Made by a program: the position numbers and the translations under genes. 18,859 bases of DNA from Actinomycetes bacterium (lineage in GTDB: Bacteria; Actinomycetota; Acidimicrobiia; Acidimicrobiales; UBA8190), in contig JAJZYI010000027.1 in the NCBI GenBank assembly GCA_021798135.1, positions 1-18,859 on the forward strand, written 5' to 3'. The number at the start of each line of letters is the position of its first letter. Positions within the stretch are counted from its first letter, which is position 1. Below, piece after piece: positions 6,246 through 12,275 of this stretch. The notes beneath the pieces were generated by a model. It saw only the letters and a list, made by a program, of their open reading frames with translations. It was not told the origin of the DNA and did no database searches.

Positions 6246-7571
6246 GTGACGGATTCCCCCGCCCTCGTGCTGGCCGGGCATCCCCTGCTCGAGTTCCAGC
6301 CGGCTGTCGACCTCGCCACCGGTCGCCTCCTGGGCTTCGAGGCGCTGGTGCGCTGGAGCCACCCCACCCGCGGGCACATCTCCCCCGCGATCCTGATCCC
6401 GTGGGCCGAGGCCAACGGCGACATCATCCCGCTCAACGCCTGGGTCCTGTCCGAGGCGTGCCGGCAGGCCCAGCTGTGGCCGTCGGGCATCCAGCTGGCC
6501 GTCAACTGCTCGATCGTGCAGCTCCGCCGGGGCGAGGCCTCCCTGGCGGTGGAGCACGCCCTCGACAGCTCCGGCCTCAACCCCGACCGGCTCACCATCG
6601 AGATCACCGAGCACACCATCGCCGACGAGCGCGCCGCCGCCGACCTGCGAGCGCTCACCGCCATGGGCGTGCACCTGGCCGTGGACGACGTCGGCACCAT
6701 GTGGTCGAGCCTCAACTCGCTCCGCCGCTTCGCCATCGAGACCGTGAAGATCGACGCCGCGTTCATCGCCAACCTCGAGGCCGACGAAGGCATGAACCGG
6801 GCCATCGTCGACGCCATCGTCCACGTCGGGCACTCGCTGGCGATGAGCGCCGTGGCCGAGGGGGTGGAGACCGAGACGCAGGTCGCCATCCTGCGCGAGT
6901 TCGGGACCGACGTCGCCCAGGGCTACTTCTTCGCGAGACCGATGTCGAGCCACGACACGCTCGAGCTGGCGAACACCGAGCCTCGCCCCGTGTACCCGCT
7001 CACCGCCCCCCGGCCGGGCGAGTACGCCGGCACGCCCGAGGACGCCGGCGCACCCGATGAAGCCTGCCCAGCCGCGGATGCCGGCACGACCGCGGCCGTC
7101 GGCCCCCGGGGGGCCGGGTCCCGCGGCCTCGTCCTGCTCACCTCGACCCCGCCCGCCCGGGCTGCCGGCGGCCGGGCCGGGCCCGAGACCCGGACGGCAC
7201 CCCTCGACGGCCGCGAGGCCGGGGCAACGGGCGAACGCGGGGCGGCAGCCGATCCCCGGGCAGCCGGCGACCCAGGCGAGACGACCGACCGCGGCGCAGC
7301 CGATCCCCGGGCAGCCGGCGACCCAGGCGAGACGACCGACCGCGGCGCAGCCGATCCCCGGGCAGCCGATACCCGGACAGCCGATCCCAGGGCAGCAGCC
7401 GATGGAGGGACAGCCGACCGCGGGGCGCCAGCCGGCGGGCATCGGCGCTCCGGTGCGTCGCGGCACGCGGACCCTCCGGGGCCTGAGCCTGGTGTGCGCC
7501 TGCCGGCGAACGTCGCCGAGTGGACCGACCCCGACGTCGGCGAAGCCGTGGACGGCTCGGCTACGGCCTGA
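6246..7571 (+). CDS. EAL-domain protein (putative c-di-GMP phosphodiesterase)
   Basis: EAL domains hydrolyse the second messenger cyclic di-GMP to pGpG using two metal ions. The domain fills residues 12-245. The catalytic set is nearly complete: FEALVRW with Glu32, Asn87 (VNCS), Glu122 (IEITEHT), Asp147-Asp148, Lys168 (VKID), Glu205 (AEGVET) and Gln225 (QGYFFARP). Loop 6, usually DDFGTGYSSL, reads DDVGTMWSSL, which might alter metal handling or dimer coupling. There is no sensor, GGDEF or membrane segment. Residues 246-441 are a low-complexity Ala/Asp/Gly/Pro/Arg tail containing 17-residue repeats; a neighbouring frame there is also open, so the tail is less certain. The GTG start is preceded by GGGAGGTG with a long spacer of about 12 bases. 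An active enzyme is likely but unproven. Confidence 0.87.
   Translation: MTDSPALVLAGHPLLEFQPAVDLATGRLLGFEALVRWSHPTRGHISPAILIPWAEANGDIIPLNAWVLSEACRQAQLWPSGIQLAVNCSIVQLRRGEASLAVEHALDSSGLNPDRLTIEITEHTIADERAAADLRALTAMGVHLAVDDVGTMWSSLNSLRRFAIETVKIDAAFIANLEADEGMNRAIVDAIVHVGHSLAMSAVAEGVETETQVAILREFGTDVAQGYFFARPMSSHDTLELANTEPRPVYPLTAPRPGEYAGTPEDAGAPDEACPAADAGTTAAVGPRGAGSRGLVLLTSTPPARAAGGRAGPETRTAPLDGREAGATGERGAAADPRAAGDPGETTDRGAADPRAAGDPGETTDRGAADPRAADTRTADPRAAADGGTADRGAPAGGHRRSGASRHADPPGPEPGVRLPANVAEWTDPDVGEAVDGSATA
7251..7370. repeat. 51-bp minisatellite in the EAL gene tail
   Basis: GATCCCCGGGCAGCCG recurs at 7251, 7302 and (ending differently) 7353, so two full 51-bp units are followed by a shortened, diverging third and further partial echoes to about 7400. 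In the EAL frame each unit encodes 17 residues (ADPRAAGDPGETTDRGA). The next frame is also open and reads as a Gln-Pro-Ile-Pro-Gly repeat. Confidence 0.85.
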
Positions 7572-7649
7572 TCCCCGGACAGGGCGGCCGAACCCTCGGG
7601 CCGACCGGCTCCGGAGGCGGCCGGGAGCGCGCGTATCGACCGGAGACGG

Positions 7650-7671
7650 CCACTTTGGGTGCCAAAAGTGG
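7650..7671. promoter_or_regulatory. Palindromic operator candidate upstream of pntAA
   Basis: CCACTTT (7650-7656) and AAAGTGG (7665-7671) are perfect inverted repeats about an 8-base centre, in an AT-richer island of otherwise extremely GC-rich DNA. The right arm reaches the place where the -35 of the pntAA promoter would lie, so a regulator bound here could block transcription. I cannot name the regulator. Confidence 0.45.
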
Positions 7672-7693
7672 TGCACGCCCCTTGCCGCGTGCT

Positions 7694-7699
7694 CATATT
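7694..7699 (+). promoter_or_regulatory. Probable -10 of a leaderless pnt operon transcript
   Basis: CATATT is the most AT-rich hexamer near the pntAA start and lies seven bases before the GTG at 7707, so transcription would begin at or beside the start codon. No Shine-Dalgarno sequence precedes this GTG, which agrees with a leaderless mRNA. The -35 position (7671-7676, GTGCAC) is not consensus and abuts the palindrome. Confidence 0.4.
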
Positions 7700-7706
7700 G
7701 GCGGCC

Positions 7707-8909
7707 GTGAAGCTCGCCGTCCCTACAGAGACCATACCCGGAGAACGACGGGTCGCCCTGGTACCCGAGGTGGTCGCGCGCCTTGCGCCCACCGGGGTCG
7801 AGGTGGCCGTCCAGTCCGGCGCCGGCACCGCTGCCGGTTTCCCCGACGCCGCCTACCGCGACAAGGGCGCCACGGTCGCCAGCCTCGCCGACGCCCTGCA
7901 GGGCGCCGACCTCGTCGCCAAGGTCCAGCCGCCGACGCCCGAGGAGGTGGCATCCTGGCCGGAGGGCGTGAGCATGGTCGGGTTCCTGCAGCCCGGGACC
8001 CACAGCGCCACCGTCGAGGCGCTCGCCGCCCGGCGCGCCACCGTCTACAGCCTCGACCTGCTGCCCCGCATCAGCCGGGCGCAGTCGATGGACGCGCTGT
8101 CCTCCCAGGCCACCGTGTCGGGGTACCGGGCCGTCCTCGACGCGGCGGAGCTGCTCCCGAAGTTCTTCCCGCTGCTCATGACGGCGGCGGGCACCGTGCC
8201 GCCGGCCAAGGTGCTGGTCATCGGTGCCGGCGTCGCCGGGCTGCAGGCCATCGCCACCGCCCGGCGCCTCGGCGCCCAGGTGCGCGCCTACGACGTGCGT
8301 GCTGCGGCCAAGGAGGAGGTGGAATCGCTCGGCGCCACGTTCGTGGAGCTGCCGCTCGAGACCCAGGAGGGCAGCGGCGGCTACGCGCGGGAGCAGTCCG
8401 AGGACTTCCTGGCGCGCCAGCGGGAGCTGCTCGGGCGCGAGGTCGCCGCGTCGGATGTCCTCATCACGACGGCAGCCATCCCCGGCCGCAAGGCGCCGGT
8501 CATCGTCACCCGGGCGATGATCGAGCAGATGGAGCCCGGTGCCGCCGTCGTCGACATGGCAGCGGACGGCGGCGGGAACTGCGAGCCGACCGAGGCCGGA
8601 CGCGACGTGGTCGTCGGTGAGGGCGTCGTCGTCCGGGGCATGTCGAACCCACCGTCGAGCATGCCGGCGCACGCCAGCTTCCTCTACGCCCGCAACATCG
8701 CGAACTTCCTCGGGCTGATCGTCTCCGACGGGAACCTCTCCCCCGACTTCGACGACGAGGTCGTCGCCGGCACGTGCGTGGTCCGCGCCGGCGAGGTCGT
8801 CAACGCGGCGGCGCGCGAGGCCCTCGGCCTCCCCCCGCTGCCGGCGGCGACCCCCGCCCCCACCGCGCCGGCCGCTCCCGCCGGCAACGACCAGGAGAAG
8901 CCGCAATGA
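7707..8909 (+). CDS. pntAA: NAD(P) transhydrogenase subunit alpha 1 (domain I)
   Basis: The soluble NAD(H)-binding domain I of proton-translocating transhydrogenase, which couples hydride transfer from NADH to NADP+ to proton entry and so supplies NADPH. It has 400 residues, the usual size for the three-subunit (Rhodospirillum-type) enzyme. Visible are the N-terminal VPTETIPGERRVAL, the RQD loop RISRAQSMDALSSQ with Arg121, Gln126 and Asp129 by alignment to the family, and the dinucleotide motif VIGAGVAGLQA (171-181) followed by AYDVR with Asp196. A short Ala/Pro tail ends the protein. I chose the GTG at 7707 because KLAVPTE is the normal family N-terminus; an in-frame start at 7659 adds 16 atypical residues. 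It overlaps pntAB by ATGA. Confidence 0.95.
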   Translation: MKLAVPTETIPGERRVALVPEVVARLAPTGVEVAVQSGAGTAAGFPDAAYRDKGATVASLADALQGADLVAKVQPPTPEEVASWPEGVSMVGFLQPGTHSATVEALAARRATVYSLDLLPRISRAQSMDALSSQATVSGYRAVLDAAELLPKFFPLLMTAAGTVPPAKVLVIGAGVAGLQAIATARRLGAQVRAYDVRAAAKEEVESLGATFVELPLETQEGSGGYAREQSEDFLARQRELLGREVAASDVLITTAAIPGRKAPVIVTRAMIEQMEPGAAVVDMAADGGGNCEPTEAGRDVVVGEGVVVRGMSNPPSSMPAHASFLYARNIANFLGLIVSDGNLSPDFDDEVVAGTCVVRAGEVVNAAAREALGLPPLPAATPAPTAPAAPAGNDQEKPQ

Positions 8910-9271
8910 CCGTCGGCATCATCGAGCTCCTCACCATCTTCGTGCTCGCCGCCTTCGTCGGGAACGAGGTCATCTCCAAGGTGCCGAGCATCCTCCACAC
9001 CCCCCTCATGTCGGGGTCGAACGCCATCCACGGCATCATCCTGGTCGGCACCATGGTGGTCCTGGCCGACGCCCACGGTCCCGCCGAGCTCGTCCTCGGG
9101 TTCCTCGCCGTCCTGCTGGCGTCGCTCAACGTCGTCGGCGGCTTCGTCGTGACGGACCGCATGCTCGAGATGTTCAAGACCAAGCCCGAGGCCCGCAAGC
9201 AGGGTGCCGACAACCGGGCATCGGACTCGGCGACCGGCGACGGCGCCAACCCCGGAGGGAAGCCGTCGTGA
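8906..9271 (+). CDS. pntAB: NAD(P) transhydrogenase subunit alpha 2 (membrane domain IIa)
   Basis: A 121-residue membrane subunit forming part of the proton channel of transhydrogenase. Three hydrophobic helices can be placed: about 4-19 (GIIELLTIFVLAAFVG), 40-55 (NAIHGIILVGTMVVLA) and 61-82 (LVLGFLAVLLASLNVVGGF). The segment VISKVPSILHTPLMSGSNAIHGI between helices 1 and 2 and VTDRMLEMFK after helix 3 are hallmarks of this subunit. The C-terminal 25 residues are hydrophilic and poorly conserved. The ATG overlaps the pntAA stop by four bases, with GGAGAAG just upstream, and the gene itself overlaps pntB by GTGA, so all three subunits are probably made in step. Confidence 0.95.
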   Translation: MTVGIIELLTIFVLAAFVGNEVISKVPSILHTPLMSGSNAIHGIILVGTMVVLADAHGPAELVLGFLAVLLASLNVVGGFVVTDRMLEMFKTKPEARKQGADNRASDSATGDGANPGGKPS

Positions 9272-10701
9272 CGCTCGCCAGCATCAACTTCACCCTCGCC
9301 GACGGGCGCGACCTCGTCTACCTCCTCGTCGGCATCGGCTTCATCCTGGCTCTCAAGGGGCTGAGCGCACCGCGCGGCGCGCGCCGCGGCAACCTCGTGG
9401 GCGCGGCAGCCGCGTTGGTCGGCATCGCCATAACCTTCACGGACCCTGCGCTGCGTGACCACGTCCCCGGGGTCTCGCACGGCCTCAACCTGGCGCTCAT
9501 GCTCATCGCCATGGCGCTGGGCACGGCCATCGCGGTTCCTGCCGCCCGCAAGGTCAAGATGACCGCGATGCCGCAGATGGTGGCCATCTTCAACGGCGTC
9601 GGCGGCGGCGCGGCGGCGCTGGTCTCGATCACCGAGTTCCTGAAGTTCCCCCACGGCACCGTGGCCGTCTACAAGATCTTCGAGGTCCTCTTCGGCGTCG
9701 TGGTCGGCTGCGTCTCGTTCTCGGGGAGCGCCATCGCCTTCGCCAAGCTGCAGGAGCTCATGACCGGCCGCCCGATCACCTACCCCGGGCAGCAGGCGAT
9801 CAACGCCCTCGTGGGCCTGGCGATCACGGCCCTGGTCCTCACCACGCTCGTGACCGCGAGCGTGCCGATCATGGTGGTGGTCCTCATCCTCGGCCTGGTG
9901 CTGGGCGTGATCTTCGTGCTGCCCATCGGCGGCGCCGACGTCCCGGTGCTCATCTCGCTGCTCAACTCGTTCACCGGCCTGGCGGTGGCCGCGTCCGGGT
10001 TCACGCTGAACTCCAACCTGCTCATCATCGCCGGCACCCTCGTCGGGGCCTCGGGCATCCTCCTCACCCGGATGATGAGCAAGGCGATGGGCCGGTCGCT
10101 GCCGAACATCCTCTTCAGCGCCTTCGGCTCCGTCATCACGGCCGGGGGCGGCGAGGGCGGGCAGGAGCGGCCGGTCAAGTCCGGCACCCCCGACGACATC
10201 GGGGTCCTGCTGGCGTACGCCCGCAAGGTGGCCATCGTCCCCGGCTACGGCCTGGCCGTCGCCCAGGCCCAGCACGTCGCCCGGGAGCTCGCCGACGCGC
10301 TGACCGCAAAGGGCGTGGAGGTCTACTACGCCATCCACCCGGTGGCTGGCCGCATGCCCGGGCACATGAACGTCCTGCTGGCCGAGGCCAACGTCCCGTA
10401 CGACCAGTTGAAGGAGATGGAGCAGGCCAACCCCGAGATGTCCACGACCGACGTGGCGCTCGTGGTCGGGGCCAACGACACCGTGAACCCCGCGGCCAAG
10501 ACCACGCCCGGCAGCCCCATCTACGGCATGCCGATCGTGAACGCCGACGAGGCGGGCGCCGTCATCTTCCTGAAGCGGTCCATGCGCCCGGGCTTCGCCG
10601 GCATCGACAACGAGCTGCTCTACGACGAGAAGACGACCCTGCTGTTCGGGGACGCCAAGGATTCCCTGCAGAAGCTCGTGGCGGCCGTGGAGGCCGCCTG
10701 A
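9268..10701 (+). CDS. pntB: NAD(P) transhydrogenase subunit beta (domains IIb and III)
   Basis: A 477-residue beta subunit. The N-terminal part (to about 285) has multiple transmembrane helices forming the rest of the proton channel, including SHGLNLALMLIAMALGTAIA (70-89), IFNGVGGGAAALVS (107-120), GGADVPVLISLLNSFTGLAV (221-240) and LTRMMSKAMGRSLPNIL (266-282). The C-terminal domain III (about 305-477) binds NADP(H): IVPGYGLAVAQAQH (323-336), HPVAGRMPGHMNVLLAEA (357-374), GANDTVNPAA (401-410) and KRSMRPGFAGIDNELLY (436-452) are family signatures. The GTG start has GGAGGGA upstream and overlaps the pntAB stop. Nothing is missing. The last codons and stop are partly duplicated just after the gene. 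Confidence 0.96.
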   Translation: MTLASINFTLADGRDLVYLLVGIGFILALKGLSAPRGARRGNLVGAAAALVGIAITFTDPALRDHVPGVSHGLNLALMLIAMALGTAIAVPAARKVKMTAMPQMVAIFNGVGGGAAALVSITEFLKFPHGTVAVYKIFEVLFGVVVGCVSFSGSAIAFAKLQELMTGRPITYPGQQAINALVGLAITALVLTTLVTASVPIMVVVLILGLVLGVIFVLPIGGADVPVLISLLNSFTGLAVAASGFTLNSNLLIIAGTLVGASGILLTRMMSKAMGRSLPNILFSAFGSVITAGGGEGGQERPVKSGTPDDIGVLLAYARKVAIVPGYGLAVAQAQHVARELADALTAKGVEVYYAIHPVAGRMPGHMNVLLAEANVPYDQLKEMEQANPEMSTTDVALVVGANDTVNPAAKTTPGSPIYGMPIVNADEAGAVIFLKRSMRPGFAGIDNELLYDEKTTLLFGDAKDSLQKLVAAVEAA

Positions 10702-10732
10702 CCACGGTGCGCGCCGCCTGACCACCGTGCGG
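10693..10732. repeat. 20-bp tandem duplication of the pntB 3' end
   Basis: GCCGCCTGACCACGGTGCGC (10693-10712) is followed directly by a copy with two changes (10713-10732). The first copy holds the final Ala codon and TGA stop of pntB, so the duplication reproduces a stop codon just downstream. It resembles, on a smaller scale, the duplicated end of the YjbQ gene. Confidence 0.75.
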
Positions 10733-10749
10733 CCGCACGCCACGGATGA

Positions 10750-10771
10750 GCCCGCCGGACTGCCGGCGGGC
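10750..10771. terminator. Convergent terminator hairpin after pntB
   Basis: GCCCGCCGG (10750-10758) pairs perfectly with CCGGCGGGC (10763-10771) around an ACTG tetraloop. It lies between the converging pntB and PIN-TRAM genes and could terminate both. No U-tract follows on either strand. Confidence 0.65.
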
Positions 10772-10804
10772 GAGCGTGGGGGGAGCGCCCGACCGCCGGC
10801 GAGC

Positions 10805-11974
10805 TCAGGCCGGTTCGCCCACCTGGCCTGCACCGCTCGGCGACCCGGCCAGGTGGGCGAACACCAGCCGTCCCTGCGTCGTGCGCCGCACCCCGGAGAC
10901 CACGACGGCGACGTGCCTGTCCCCGACCAGGTGGCCGGCGTCGTTCACCACCACCATGTCCCCCTCCGGCAGGTAGCCGACCGCCTGGCGCGGCAGCCGG
11001 CCCGGACGGACCAGGTCGACGGACAGCTCGTCGCCCACCTCATGGTGCGGCGCCATCGCCTCGGCCAGGCGACGCAGGTCGACGACCGGCACGCCGGCGA
11101 TCGGGGCGGCATCGGCGAGCGACTTGGAGCAGGTGGCGAGCCGGCCACCGAGCCGGCGGGTCACCGAGAGCAGCCGCTCGTCGCCGTCCTCCACCCCGGG
11201 GGCGTCCCCGGCGACGACGGTGACGCGGACACCGCCGTCGCGCATCGCCGCCAGGTTGTCGAGCCCCTGGCGAGCGCGACCGGACACCACCTCGTCCGGC
11301 GACTCCGCCAGCATCCTGACCTCGTCGATGACGAAGCGGGGCACGCTCAACCCCGCGCCCAGCAGGCCGGCCTGGCCGAGCAGGGCCAGGTGGCGGTCGA
11401 GCAGGGCCGAGGTGTCGGCGACGATGCCGCCGGCGATCTGGTGGTCGAGCCGGGGATCGAGGAGGTGGGCTATCCCGGCGGCACGGGCGACGTCACGGCC
11501 CTTGAGCGCCCCGATCCGGACGCCGAAGATGCACAGGACCCAGGCGAACGCGGCGATCGCCGGTGCGTCGACCGGTGAGCGCACCAGCGACAGCAGGGGA
11601 AGCCCCACGGCGAGCCCCAGGATGAGGCCGCCGGTGCCGACCACCGCCGCGGCGAGCACCTCGGCGGCGGGGAGGGAGCGGAGGCGCCGGACGGCGGCGG
11701 TGATGCCGTGGTCGACCACGCGCCCGACCGTGCCGCCGAGCACGTACGTGATCCCTGCGCCCAGGAAGACCCCGGTGAGCGGCGCCCAGCCCGTTCGGTG
11801 GACGTGCTCGCCGAGCTGCATCCCGGCGACGGCGCCCAGGACCACCACGAGCAGTCGGAAGATCTCGACGAACACGAGCCCCTGGCTGGCCTTGGCCAGC
11901 CGGTGCCCGTGGCCGACCGAGGGGTCGTCCCGGCGTTCGCCGCTCCTCCCGTCCAGCAGTTCTCTGCGTCGCAC
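10805..11974 (-). CDS. Membrane PIN-TRAM domain protein (YacL-like)
   Basis: A 389-residue protein with the YacL layout: four transmembrane helices (about 33-53, 63-82, 102-130, 137-155), a PIN nuclease-like domain (185-308) and a C-terminal TRAM domain (about 310-375, including QAVGYLPEGDMVVV and GRLVFAHL), which normally binds RNA. The PIN fold starts ADTSALLD (Asp187) and retains Glu218 (VIDEV) and the acidic EDGDERLL stretch (262-269). Where relatives have Thr-Asn-Asp, this one has Thr-Cys-Ser (281-283), so one acidic metal ligand is missing and catalysis may be lost. The GTG at 11974 is preferred because GAGG precedes it by nine bases; an in-frame GTG at 11989 adds five residues. Family assignment is confident; the RNA target is unknown. 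Confidence 0.85.
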   Translation of the reverse strand: MRRRELLDGRSGERRDDPSVGHGHRLAKASQGLVFVEIFRLLVVVLGAVAGMQLGEHVHRTGWAPLTGVFLGAGITYVLGGTVGRVVDHGITAAVRRLRSLPAAEVLAAAVVGTGGLILGLAVGLPLLSLVRSPVDAPAIAAFAWVLCIFGVRIGALKGRDVARAAGIAHLLDPRLDHQIAGGIVADTSALLDRHLALLGQAGLLGAGLSVPRFVIDEVRMLAESPDEVVSGRARQGLDNLAAMRDGGVRVTVVAGDAPGVEDGDERLLSVTRRLGGRLATCSKSLADAAPIAGVPVVDLRRLAEAMAPHHEVGDELSVDLVRPGRLPRQAVGYLPEGDMVVVNDAGHLVGDRHVAVVVSGVRRTTQGRLVFAHLAGSPSGAGQVGEPA

Positions 11975-12132
11975 CGCACCGCACCTCACGTCGCCGGCTC
12001 ACGTGCCGAACCAGACCACCGGCCGTGCGATCGTGGTCCGCCCGTCCCCGTGCGACGGACCCGCCGACGAGCTCGGCCACCGCTGCCGTGCCCTCCGGGT
12101 CGACGGGCCACGGCCCAGGTCCGTCTCCGTTC

Positions 12133-12161
12133 ATCCTAGCCGGGTATGGCACGCAGAGTAA
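12133..12161 (-). promoter_or_regulatory. Candidate promoter for the PIN-TRAM gene
   Basis: On the minus strand TTACTC (12161-12156) and TAGGAT (12138-12133) are separated by exactly 17 bases, a standard -35/-10 arrangement, in an AT-richer part of the divergent spacer. The leader to the start would be about 150 bases. The -35 is a partial match only. Confidence 0.4.
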
Positions 12162-12275
12162 TAGCAGGACCACCATTTGCGAGACTTCTTCCCAGGGTCG
12201 TGCCCTGACCGAGCGCTCGACGGCGGCGCGTCCCCTTCAGGAGACGGCCACGGCCGCCGATCATCGTGAAGACCC

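Noticed and set aside
7057..7710. A separate proline-rich QPIPGQ-repeat protein overlapping the EAL tail
   Set aside because: No ribosome binding site or independent conserved segment; the repeat appears because a 51-bp minisatellite keeps all frames open. Kept only as an ambiguity in the EAL tail.
6102..8906. A 934-codon minus-strand open frame antisense to the EAL and pntAA genes
   Set aside because: It covers two well-supported genes on the other strand and its composition (Gly/Arg/Asp/His-rich) mirrors their codon pattern.
8800..10833. A 677-codon minus-strand open frame antisense to pntAB and pntB
   Set aside because: The plus-strand genes have complete transhydrogenase signatures; the antisense translation is His/Asp/Arg-rich with no recognisable domain.
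11493..12176. A minus-strand open frame extending upstream of the PIN-TRAM gene
   Set aside because: It overlaps the PIN-TRAM gene's membrane region in another frame, has Arg/Gly-rich content and lacks a domain; the supported gene uses the other frame.
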